A stretch of DNA of 64,000 nucleotides from the NCBI GenBank assembly GCA_020746875.1, contig JAGTJL010000027.1:434001-498000 (forward strand), in the 5' to 3' direction. Source of the stretch: Rhexocercosporidium sp. MPI-PUGE-AT-0058. Its lineage: Eukaryota > Ascomycota > Leotiomycetes > Helotiales. How positions within the stretch are numbered: position 1 is the first letter of the stretch; every line of letters begins with the position of its first letter. Of the stretch, positions 34,820 through 44,572 are shown piece after piece. Both the position numbers and the translations under genes were made by a program. The notes beneath the pieces are model-generated. The model was given only the letters and a program-made list of their open reading frames with translations. It searched no databases and was not told the DNA's origin.

Positions 34820-37251
34820 TTACTGTCCTTCAGAACCCTCGAAGTTGTGCTGAAGCAGTTAATCACCGTTAAAACTACGTTGGGGTCCCTTACCTCAGTG
34901 GCCATCATTGGCGGCGTCCCTCTTTCACGTATATCAGCATCTCTGGTAATTACCAGGAATTCAGTGAAATATTTACCTTCTGGAAGCGCATTAGCATAAT
35001 CACGGCCAGCCAGCACTTGGAATTTAGAGGGGAGAACACTTACAGCCTATAAGGCGTATTAGTAATGTGATAGCTAGCAAGCACCTAGAATTCAGAGGGG
35101 AGAACACTTACACACTACAAGGCGCGTTAGTAATATAATAGCTAGCAAGCACCTAAAATTCAGAAGAGAGAACACTTACACCCTGTAAGGCGCGTTAGTA
35201 ATGTAATAGCTAGTAAGCACCTAAAATGTAGAGGGGGAGAACACTTACTGGCTACAAGGTGCGTTAGCATTGTTATAGCTAGCAAGCACTTGGAATTTAG
35301 AGGGGAGAACACTTACATCCTATAAGGCGTATTAGTAATATAATAGCTAATAAGCACTTAGAATTCAGAGGGGAGAACACTTACACCCTATAAGGCGTAT
35401 TAGTAATGTGATAGCTAGCAAGCACCTAGAATTTAGAAGAGCAGAACACTTACTGGCTATAAGGTGTGTTAGTAGTATTACTGCTAGCAAGCACTTGGAA
35501 TTTAGAAGGGAGAACACTTACAATCTATAATATACGTTAGTAATATAATAGCTAATAAGCACTTAAAATTCAGAAAAGAGAATACTTACGCACTATAAGG
35601 CGCGTTAGTGATGTAATAGCTAGCAAGCACTTGGAATTTAGAGGGGAGAACACTTACACCCTATAAGGCACGTTAGTATTGTAATAGCTAATAAGCACTT
35701 ATAATTCAGAAGGGAGAATACTTACACACTACAAGGCGCGTTAGTAATGTAATAGCTAGTAAGCACCTAAAATTCAGAGGGGGGAACACTTACTTCCTAT
35801 AAGTAGTATTAGTAATAAAATAGCTAGTAAGCACTTGGAATTTAAAAGGGAGAATACTTACAACCTATAAGGCGTATTAGTAATGTAATAGCTAGCAAGT
35901 ACTTAGAATTCAAAGGGGAGAACACTTACACACTATAAGGTGCGTTAGTAATATAATAGCTAGTAAGCACCTAAAATTCAGAGGGGAGAACACTTACAGC
36001 CTATAAGGCGCGTTAATATTATAATAGCTAGTAAGCACCTAGAATTCAGAGGGGAGAACACTTACACACTACAAGGCGCGTTAGTAATATAATAGCTAGC
36101 AAGCACCTAAAATTCAGAAAGGAGAACACTTACACCCTGTAAGGCGTATTAATATTATAATAGCTAGCAAGCACTTAGAATTCAGGAGAGAATACTTACT
36201 CGCTATAAGGCATATTAGTATTATTACTGCTAGCAAGCACTTGGAATTTAAAAGGGAGAACACTTACTGGCTATAAGACATATTAATAATGTGATAGCTA
36301 ATAAGTTCCTAGAATTCAAATGGGAGAACACTTACACACTATAAGGTGTATTAGTATTGTGATAGCTAGTAAGCACCTAGAATTCAGAGGGGAGAATACT
36401 TACTTGCTATAAGGCATATTAGTAATGTAATAGCTAATAAGTTCCTAGAATTTAGAGGAGAGAACACTTACACCCTGCTGTAAGGCGTATTAGTAATATA
36501 ATAGCTAGCAAGCACTTAGAATTCAGGAGAGAATACTTACTCGCTATAAGGCATATTAGTATTATTACTACTAGCAAGCACTTGGAATTTAAAGGGGAGA
36601 ACACTTACAAACTATAATATACGTTAGTAATGTAATAGTTAATAAGCACTTAAAATTCAGAAGAGAGAATACTTACACACTATAAGGCGTATTAATAATA
36701 TAATAACTAGTAAGCACTTGGAATTTAGAGGGGAGAATACTTACAATCTATAATATACGTTAATATTATGATAGCTAGCAAGCACTTGAAATTTAGAGAA
36801 GAGAACACTTACTGGCTAAAAGGTGCGTTAGCATTATTATAGCTAATAAACACTTGGAATTCAGAGGGGAGAATACTTACACGCTATAATATACGTTAGT
36901 ATTATAATAGCTAGCAAGCATTCGGAATTTAGAGGAGAGAATACTTACAGTCTATAATGTACGTTAATATTATAATAGCTAGCAAGCACTTGGAATTCAG
37001 AGGGGAGAACACTTACACCCTATAAGGCGTATTAGTAATATAATAGCTAGCAAGCACTTGGAATTCAGAGGGGAGAACACGTACACACTATAAGGCGTAT
37101 TAGCATTGTTATAGCTAACAAGCACTTGGAATTTAGAGGGGAGAACACTTACTTGGCGCTTCGCGAGAGCATGGTTTTCCCGGTCCATTACGTTCGGAGA
37201 ACTAAAGGCTAGAGCACCTAAAGCTAGCGACAAAACGATGAAAAGCTTCAT
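34820..37251 (-). CDS. secreted Cys-rich peptide gene built from 32 single-codon micro-exons
   Basis: Exon 1 (37153-37251, 33 codons) encodes a signal peptide (MKLFIVLSLALGALAF), a short pro-segment and a Kex2-type Lys-Arg followed by Gln. It ends in phase 0 at GTAAGT. Thereafter 32 introns of 63-66 nt alternate with exons of exactly 3 nt (m1 37085-37087 to m32 34977-34979). A last intron (34850-34976) leads to a terminal exon (34823-34849) with stop TAA 34820-34822. If all are spliced, the product is 74 residues. The mature part would hold eight Cys spaced C-x5-C-x4-C-x3-C-x-C-x2-C-x-C-x6-C, rich in Gly, Pro and Arg. Donors are GTAAGT in all array introns except the one after m1 (GTACGT). 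Acceptors are TAG or CAG, with CTAAC/CTAAT/TTAAC about 13 nt upstream. The terminal exon is uncertain: reading straight on after m32 instead stops at a TAA about 10 codons later. Knottin-like or antimicrobial function is only a guess. Confidence 0.8.
34977..37087 (-). other. micro-exon positions m1-m32 (3 nt each)
   Basis: Starts (lower coordinate) in transcript order: 37085, 37017, 36949, 36881, 36813, 36745, 36677, 36609, 36541, 36472, 36404, 36336, 36268, 36200, 36134, 36066, 35998, 35930, 35862, 35794, 35726, 35658, 35590, 35522, 35454, 35385, 35317, 35249, 35180, 35112, 35044, 34977. Cys codons are m1, m7, m12, m16, m18, m21, m23 and m30. Fifteen different triplets occur and none is a stop. 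Gly is GGT in 6 of 6, Pro CCA in 4 of 4, Cys TGT in 7 of 8. Thirty of 32 triplets end in A or T. At m10 the acceptor is a tandem NAGNAG, so the exon could be 3 or 6 nt. Confidence 0.8.
34980..37152 (-). repeat. tandem array of 32 intron-like units, period 68 bp
   Basis: The minus-strand unit runs GTAAGTGTTCTCCCCTCT, then a variable middle (GAATTCCAAGTGCTTGCTAG type), then an AT-rich part with CTAAC/CTAAT, ending CGCCTTATAG plus three variable bases. Spacing between units is 68 bp in nearly all cases (66, 67 or 69 in a few). The array stops exactly at exon 1 on one side and at the m32 acceptor on the other. Confidence 0.95.
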
Positions 37252-37683
37252 GTTGAAAATATCTGAAAAAACGGTTGAATGATAGTTTGTAATTGTTGAA
37301 GTGAAGTTTGGAAGACACAGGCGGGAAGGTATTTCGTTTTCTATAGAGACGAAAAAAAGCTATGATACGAAATGTACATTACAAATACTTCAAAGAATAT
37401 GCCGAAAATGCCGGCCGTTACGCATGGGCACATTGTTACGTCTGTCCAAATACGTGCCATTCGCCCGATACGCCAGAAGCCTTGAGCGCTTTGAAGTTGT
37501 TAAATTCACCAATCGGATTGTTAGGAGTTTAGGCGTGTGAAACCGCCACATCCCTTTGATGAAACTTAAAACTCTATCCCCTTAAGCAAACTTTAGCTTC
37601 GGGCGTTTGAGACGTGTGAAACCGCCACATTCCTTTGATGAAACTTAAAACTCTATCCCCTTAAGCAAACTTTAGCTTCGGGT
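37252..37683. promoter_or_regulatory. upstream region of the micro-exon gene with a 79-bp direct duplication
   Basis: Two direct copies beginning at 37534 and 37613 (CGTGTGAAACCGCCACAT...) are nearly identical over about 70 bp, with one difference noticed. They lie 280-430 bp upstream of the start codon, where promoter elements would be expected. The bases just before the ATG (TTCAAC) are a favourable fungal start context. No TATA box was assigned. Confidence 0.5.
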
Positions 37684-38674
37684 TTCATCTGCTGACAATT
37701 GATCACTCATAGAGTAGCAGATCTTCAAGAGTATTTCGTTCAAGGCTTCATAGGGGAATGTCAGAACTGGCAGGAGTGCCTTGGTGGTGCAACGCAGCTG
37801 AGGGGTTGCACAAGGCATATTCCTACCATCGCCACCCAGCAGATGCGTAATCTGAAGACGGATGGCTCGGGGAGGGCATTCCATGCATCCGCTATGTATA
37901 GACCAGACATCCATGACCCTCAGAAACGAACATCCTTGGTATTCCCGGCCACAGCGTCACACCTGCCTGATTTGTGTCTCCGAAGCAGGAAATCGGTGCA
38001 TCTCGGCCCCCTAGAGGATCGAAATGCTCGCTGCGCTTGGCCCCCCTTTCCCTTCTCGCGACCGTCGATCAACCCACACCTCAAGCGTATGAAGGCGTGG
38101 TGCGGCAGCGTTAGTTCTGCGTGTAGTGATAGAGTTGGGCATCACTTCTTAGAGTGATGTTGAGAGGTGGATCAACTTCCTCTACGTGTTCTGTGTGGTG
38201 ATGTGTCGTGTGTCGAGATCGAGTGGTCTGGCGTTATCGCCGAGCTTGAAGCTTTAGGGGGGTTGGATGTTAAGTGAAGCTTTCGGTCTCTGGTGAAACG
38301 TGCTGTAAATGCCGTTTGCTGATGGCGTACCGCGGTCTCAGGTTCCTATGTTACTGTAGTACGGAGATTATAGCAAGTACAGAGCAATTTTTATCTCTAC
38401 TGGACAATGAAGGTTGGTGGTATTCCCGGGTCCCTGTGAGCGGGCGGTGTGGTTCTGTTGACCATCGTTCAAAACAAAGCTAAGCGAGGTGGTAAGGTGA
38501 CGACCAAGTGTGGGGATAAACTTCAAGCGAGGTGGTGATGGTAACCTCCCAAAAATCTCACTGTCTAGACTTTGCCTCTATTGCTAGCTACAGTGACAGA
38601 ATGTGTTCAGGGTTTTCTATTGCTAGTCATTATATCCGTAGCCTTTGAATAATATAGAATCTAAAATGTGCAAA
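37684..38674. other. no recognisable gene
   Basis: A 152-codon open frame (37699-38157 plus) shows no family motif and no codon preference I could judge. Nothing else was supported. Confidence 0.4.
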
Positions 38675-38676
38675 TA

Positions 38677-40501
38677 ACGTCGGACCCCACCATTCCGGCC
38701 ACCCCTAGTTTCCGGCCACCTCGCTTAACCTCACCGCCCCTCGTACCTACCTACTTTAGTAATTAATAATTCTTTTAATTCTTTATCGATTTCTTTGAAA
38801 TTTTGAATCTAAATCGTTTTTATCATGAAGCGTCAATATACGGAAGCTGACGTTCAGAACGCCCTTCGGGAGATCGCAAATGGCAAGTCTGAGCGAAAGG
38901 CATCGCTAGAGTGGGGGGTTCCAAGGGCTACCCTTCAAGGTCGAATTGCAACCGCATCACCACACCGGGAAGCCGCTAGCTATTTGCAAAGGCTACCTAC
39001 GATATTAGAGGACAAATTGACCAATTGGGTACTTAATCAAGAGGCTATTGGTCGTGGAGTTACGCATGGACAAATCAGGATTTTCGCTCAAAGGCTTTTG
39101 ACGCTTCAAGGGGATCATAATCCACTCGGACGACACTGGATAGAGCGATTTTTGACACGGAATCCTGTTCTTAAGACTAAGAAGCAAATCTACGTTGATT
39201 CTGTACGTGTCAATAACGCTTCTTCTGAAGTTATTAAGCCTTGGTTCCAAAAATTAGACATCCCCGCTATTAGAGCAATTCCAGCCAACCACCGATGGAA
39301 TATGGACGAAACTGGTATTATGGAAGGCTGCGGTTTCAATGGACTAGTTGTTGGACACGCTGAAAAGCGTAAGGTTCAAGGGAAACAGCCAGGTTCACGT
39401 GCCTGGACGTCAATCATTGAATGTATCTCTGCAACTGGAGTTTCTATAGCTCCGGCTGTAATTTACAAAGGAAAGTCGGTCCAGCAACAGTAGTTTCCGT
39501 CTCAATTAGACAAATTCAATGATTGGTACTTCACTGCCACGGAAAATAGGTGGACGACTGACGAAACGGCTCTTGAATGGCTAGAGAAGGTGTTTATCCC
39601 TCAGACGAAACCACGTGATCCTTCAGCAAGACTCCTCATCCTAGACGGCCACGGGAGCCATGAGACTACGGATTTCCTTTGGAGGTGCCTTGAGCATGAT
39701 ATCTACGTCTTATTCTTACCTCCACACACGTCACACGTCTTACAACCTTTGGATTTGACGATTTTCTCTCCCTTGAAGCGTGCGTACCGGAAACACTTGC
39801 ATTCTTTGAGTTCTTTACTTGATTCTACCCCAATTGGCAAACGCAATTTCCTTCTTTGCTATCAGAAAGCACGCCAAGAAAGTTTGACAGCTTCTAATAT
39901 TAAGGCTGGGTGGAGGACCACTGGATTATGGCCGGTATCTATGGCAAAACCTCTTATGAGTCCATTACTATTGGAAAATAGCAATAATCCAACAACTGTA
40001 CCTATCCCAGACGTACCAACGACACCTCCAAAGGTTTCTGATAGCTTACCTGAGCTACGTACACCAAGAACTAAGAAAGAACTTCATTTCCAGCTCCGGG
40101 ATTTGGCCTCTGGATCACATGACTACCTTCCAGACAAACGTTTACGTGTCAGGAAGATTGCAAAGAGAATCAATGAAAACGACTACGAATTAGGACAGGC
40201 AAAGATGAAGATTTAAGAGTTGGAAACGAGATTAGAGCAATTACAGCCAAAGAAACGGAGGAAAGTACAAACTAGTCCAAATTCCAAGTTTGTGACAACA
40301 CGTGCTATTTTTGAGGCTCAAATTGCAACTAGGGATCGTCAAATTGTACCTATAGAATCAGAATCAGGAGGAGATTCAGATTCCACAATTTCATGTATAG
40401 AAGTTGAAGCAATATAGAGTTATTAAGCCTTGAATAGGAAGTAATGAAATTAAGCGAGGTGGCCGGAAACTAGGGGTGGCCGGAATGGTGGGGTCCGACG
40501 T
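38677..40501 (+). mobile_element. pogo/Fot1-like DNA transposon with 52-bp perfect inverted repeats
   Basis: The first 52 bp (38677-38728, starting ACGTCGGACCCCACCATTCC) recur exactly inverted at 40450-40501. The element is flanked by TA on both sides (38675-38676 and 40502-40503), the target duplication of Tc1/mariner/pogo elements. Total length 1,825 bp. Confidence 0.95.
38825..40417 (+). pseudogene. pogo-like DDE transposase with two nonsense codons
   Basis: The start at ATG 38825 gives a Psq-type helix-turn-helix (EADVQNALREIANGKSERKA), a CENP-B-like second DNA-binding region (WIERFLTRNPVL) and a DDE domain (WNMDETGIMEG; LLILDGHGSHETTDFL; LFLPPHTSHVLQPLDLTIFS). A coiled-coil and basic tail follows. 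The frame is interrupted only by TAG 39491-39493, where relatives have Trp, and TAA 40214-40216. There is no frameshift. Both changes fit RIP. The perfect inverted repeats suggest recent movement. Confidence 0.9.
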
Positions 40502-40503
40502 TA

Positions 40504-41369
40504 ATATGAATCCATGTCATATCTGCGACATGAAAATACCAAGGCCACAGGGAGGTGAAATTAAAGTAGAAGCACTATTAAACCAAAAGTATAACAGAAC
40601 TAGAAGTACAACTAAGTTAGAAATACAATCAAATCAGAAGTACAATTGCCCTTTTCCTAATCAAATACCTAATTCACAGTGCTGTGGCGTCCTGCATCAA
40701 GTCTATCAACCCATAAAGTCTCATCGACAATCTCGTTTTCCACGCCTAGAGGAGGAGCAAACTAAAGGCGTCACGCTTCAGGGTATGAATTCGCTGCAAA
40801 CAAATTGTTGGTGGAAGTGGTCGGGCCCTCAGTATCTCGATGGTTATACTACCTAAACACCACTGATGTAGAAAGGCGGCTTGGCTAAGACGTCGAACTT
40901 CTCGGTCGACCTCCGTTCCACAATCCAAGTGGAACTCGCCCCTCAATGGGGAAGGTGGGGTAGGATTGCCGAGATTGCAACCATCAAGAATTGGAGGGGG
41001 ATAGCCGGCGAGGGCGTGCTCCAGTTTAGGCGATTGATTGATTATGCCAGATTGGTCCAGCTTCGGCGCAAGTTGCCGAAGTGCGCCATACCATATTGCG
41101 TAATCGCGACCTCACTTCATCACTGGACAGCTGGAGATGGATAAGCAGATGGATGAGTAGGCAGATAGGAAAATAGAGGAGTTATCAGTGTATCAAGCAA
41201 GACAACCACTGCCTCGTCCTTTCCCTCTGTTACTAGCAAGATACAACATTTGCATCACCATAGTAAGGTCTTACCTCCAAACATAGCATAAAGTTACTAG
41301 CAAGGTTAAAAGGAATCAAATCAGATAGGGATAGCAATTTAATGATCTATATATGAAATAGAACGCGAT
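40504..41369. other. no recognisable gene
   Basis: Between 40560 and 40650 there is a loose repeat of AAGTA(C/T)AA-type units. Open frames at 40476-40856 and 40881-41144 have no recognised motif. Confidence 0.4.
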
Positions 41370-41603
41370 CTATTTTGACAGACGCACAAACCCTAGTTCC
41401 AGGAGCTTGATGCCGTACACAATCTGCACATGTCGTTTGAAATGCTGCAAGTGCTCGAGAACAAGCCCTTGAAACTCTTCTATTAGACGACAACACTCTA
41501 TAGTTGCTTTCGGATCTCGTCCTTTGAGGTTATTGCACTTAGCATGAGTAGCATGGTGAAGTGCGTAAGGATTACCATGCGAACAGCCCTGGGTTTTCGC
41601 CAC
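41370..41603 (-). pseudogene. second, degenerate copy of the FluG-type C-terminal tail
   Basis: The last 50 codons resemble the tail of the gene at 41724-42251: LKGRDPKATIEC against LKGRDPHAKIEC, and QGLVLEHLQHFKRHVQ against QGLVLKHVEHFKGHVE. The 5' part of the gene is absent. It is a tandem partial duplication about 350 bp downstream of the first copy. Confidence 0.65.
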
Positions 41604-41723
41604 AAATCTTATTTATCCCGCCGCCTACCTTTCCAGGCAGTACAGTAAACTCCCACGAGAGTGGCTTCTTTGACATAGCAAACCTAAAAAAGAGGAGATC
41701 TATACATGAAATAGAACGCAAGT

Positions 41724-42251
41724 CTAATTTCTCGAACGCACAAACCTTGGTTTCCGGAGCTTGACGCCATGCACTGTCTCTACGTGGCCTTTGAAATGCT
41801 CCACGTGCTTGAGAACAAGCCCCTGAGACTTGCACGCTGGGTGATGACACTCTATCTTAGCGTGCGGATCTCTTCCTTTGAGGTGAATCCGTTCAACGTG
41901 ATCCATCATCTTCGCAGGGCGGCAAACAGAGCCCATCCGCTCCTCATAGCTCTTCGATTCGTTGCCAATGCAGATCGGGCACTGGCTCTTGGCAAGCTCA
42001 AGAGGGAATGGCTCGAAATCGGGTGACTCCTCCTTGATGAGAGGTGGCTGCGGTAGGGCAACCCGGAGTCGATACCGTCGGGGCACTTCGCGGCGGCGAC
42101 AGAGGGCGACCATAAGACCAGCAGAGTGGATCCGGCGCGCGACAATATCCTGTGGGGTGATATCCGCGACATAATTGCAGATAAGTTCGGCCTTCTGCGC
42201 CCGTTCGGGAATCTGATATTCAACCACAGGTTCGATAATCTGATGACTCAT
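41724..42251 (-). pseudogene. C-terminal part of a FluG-domain (DUF3435) protein
   Basis: The frame has the zinc-binding end of this fungal family: SQCPICIGNESKSYEERMGS, RPAKMMDHVERIHLKGRDP and HVEHFKGHVETVHGVKLR. Intact relatives are 600-900 residues with a recombinase-like middle. Only about 175 residues remain, starting at ATG 42251, so this is a truncated copy. Confidence 0.65.
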
Positions 42252-42296
42252 TTATAACTCTATCTCAAGCCCCACAACTCTACTCGCCGTCTGACC

Positions 42297-42881
42297 TTAC
42301 ATTTCCATAACGTTCTGGACCTCTTCTTCACCTCCATGCACTCCCATTGGACCCTGTATTAGCCCCTCTAACGTACCACTACTCAAATGGCCGATCAAAT
42401 GCTTTGTTCCAGCTCCAGCAGTGACCTGTACTGCCGAAGACACATTCGCAGGTGCCACCGCGATTATTTGACAAGAACCCTGGGCTGCCAGCACATCCTC
42501 GAAGACATTTGTATCGACTTCTCCCGTGGCTTGACGAGATTGCATTTGGATTCATTCTTGCTTTGGGCTCATGTCCTCCCGATCTTGTTGTAGCTCAACT
42601 ACATCCTTATCTTCGCCACTAGCCGTTGCTCTGGGCTGCTCGTGCAATCTGCGATTGACATTCCTAGAAGCTTCTGCACATATCTTCAAGCACTGCTTCG
42701 CGCCCTCCTTCTCGTCCTGCAGCCGGTCATATTCTTGGTAGTCATTGTCCTCGTTGTCATCGCCTGATATCTTCATTCGTTGTAAGAGGACTTGTAATCT
42801 ACTGTCGATTTCTTTGAGGCGACCTTCGAAGTAGGAGGTCGTAGCAACGATATTGGCCATGTGTTCACCGATAGCTGTCAT
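42297..42881 (-). pseudogene. STAND-type N-terminal region, frameshifted
   Basis: From ATG 42881 a helical segment (ANIVATTSYFEGRLKEIDSR, then EGAKQCLKICAEASRNVNR) is of the kind that precedes STAND/NACHT proteins in fungi. The frame closes near 42552 and the following sequence continues in another frame (NVFEDVLAAQGSCQIIAVAP; AGAGTKHLIGHLSSGTLEG). One frameshift therefore lies around 42540-42560. No NACHT domain is attached. Confidence 0.5.
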
Positions 42882-43156
42882 TATGATGCGTTGGCTATAT
42901 GAAAGAGATGAATGTAAGATACACTTGAATTAAAGCAGGAAGAAGTTAGTTTATATCATCTCCCGTGTCTTCCAAATCATTAACTGCCGAGGGATAATGC
43001 TATTAGGTCTACCTACTCGTGCTCAACATCGGCATCTTAGCATTGTAGAGAGCAGTAAATGATCTTAAATTGCCGCAGCCTACGTGTTGAGAGCTATTCA
43101 CAATGCGGAACTAGATGTATTCGGAAATGGCAAGTAACGCTACTGCTAGCTAGAGC

Positions 43157-43859
43157 TTATGACTTGAGCAGACCAAAATGATCGAGTGGGATAACGTGTA
43201 GCACGCCTTTCCAGTCCAGTTCCAATTCTGTATTACCAGCCTTGCGTATCAGGACTCGGAAGGTTCGCAGAGGTTTAAAATTAGGATAGATGGTTACGAA
43301 GCGACCTTTAATAGTCAGCGCTATCTCAAATCTCGGAAACAAAGTACATACATTGGAAAGAAATCCAAACAACTCAAGTATGCGGTCATTTTCCCCTTCG
43401 GAGGGGTCTGTTTGCAAAAAACCACGAGTACTTCTGCATGAACTTGTCGATATTGGCGTGCGCTGCTGCAAGATCGCGCGTCTGCAGTTCGACCTCACCA
43501 ACAGAATGGCCAAAATCTGTTAAGTCTAACATGACCGAGAATCCATGATCTGCGAGGAAGGTTTCCCTCGTTGTAAGGTAGCGGCAGATGCTGCTCAAGC
43601 CGAAGTTGGCTTCTGGCTTTGGACCATGGCCTGCGGGCGCATACTTGGGAACAAGTCTCTTGATCCCGGCAACCTTGTTAGTCTCGTAAAACAAGGGATC
43701 GGACGTAGTCTCCGCCGTGGCGATGCTTGGCCTCCCGAGATTTTTTGCGTTTCCATATCCACACACCTGAGGCAAGCGAGCCTCCAAGAAATAATGCTTG
43801 ACGTAACATGCGCGTAGAAACCGGAGAAGTCGTAAATCATTCAGTAATGACTGGAGCAT
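43157..43859 (-). pseudogene. CYTH/thiamine-triphosphatase-like fragment
   Basis: The segment ENFGLSSICRYLTTRETFLA-like, followed by MLDLTDFGHSVGEVEL and FMQKYSWFF, resembles the C-terminal half of fungal CYTH-type phosphatases. The N-terminal strand with the ExExK motif is missing. After about 43400 coding continues in a different frame to 43157 without a recognised motif. Confidence 0.5.
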
Positions 43860-43991
43860 TTACATCTCTGTCTCACTCCTAGCCCTGACGCTAAGGTATG
43901 GGGCAATCAAAACTCATATGCCCAACGCCTTTGCCTAAATGTCCCAGAAAGCTCAGAGTATTAGCTCTCTTGTCCTGCAGTAATAGTTGTA

Positions 43992-44520
43992 GGCCACAGC
44001 TAAATCCACTTATGGAAACAGCTAAATCAACTCATGCCAAGGATTTTAAAGGCACACCAGGCGCATCTATCACCCTTGCCCCACCATATTAATTTGTACT
44101 GTAGGGCAAGGGCCACTTATGCATTTAAGGAGTCCTGAGTTGCCCCAGAATCAACTTTGAAGCTATTCACACTTCCTGATTATACAACGATATATCAACC
44201 TTTACTAGCGAACCTTGCGGTCTTCCGTCATCTGCAGCAGTTTATAATGACATCGCCTCCTTTTTGCTGCTATTCAAGCGCATGCTAAGGCAAATAGCTA
44301 TGCTTTTATGTAGCGAGATACTCGACCGAATCGTGTAGTATTTGTCTGCGATTATGATGTAAATGAGTTAGCATAATTTAGTAGAATGCATAAGTGGCCC
44401 TTGCCCTACAGTACAAATTGATATGGCAGGGCGAGGTTGATAAATGTACCCTTCGGATTTCCCGGAATTCCTTGGCATGAGTTGATTTAGCTATTTCCAT
44501 GAGTGGATTTAGCTGTGGCC
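43992..44520. mobile_element. MITE with long terminal inverted repeats, TA flanks
   Basis: The left end (GGCCACAGCTAAATCCACT from 43992) and right end (inverted, to 44520) match with interruptions over about 130 bp. They include a near-perfect inner block GTACTGTAGGGCAAGGGCCA. TA flanks both ends. The 529-bp element has no coding capacity. Confidence 0.8.
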
Positions 44521-44572
44521 TAGTTGTACAGTGGCAAAGTAGCATCACAGAGCGTCTTCCATTGCTGCGTAC

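Noticed and set aside
34980..37152. CRISPR-like appearance of the 68-bp array
   Set aside because: Spacers are only 3 nt, repeats vary, the genome is fungal, and the units have splice signals.
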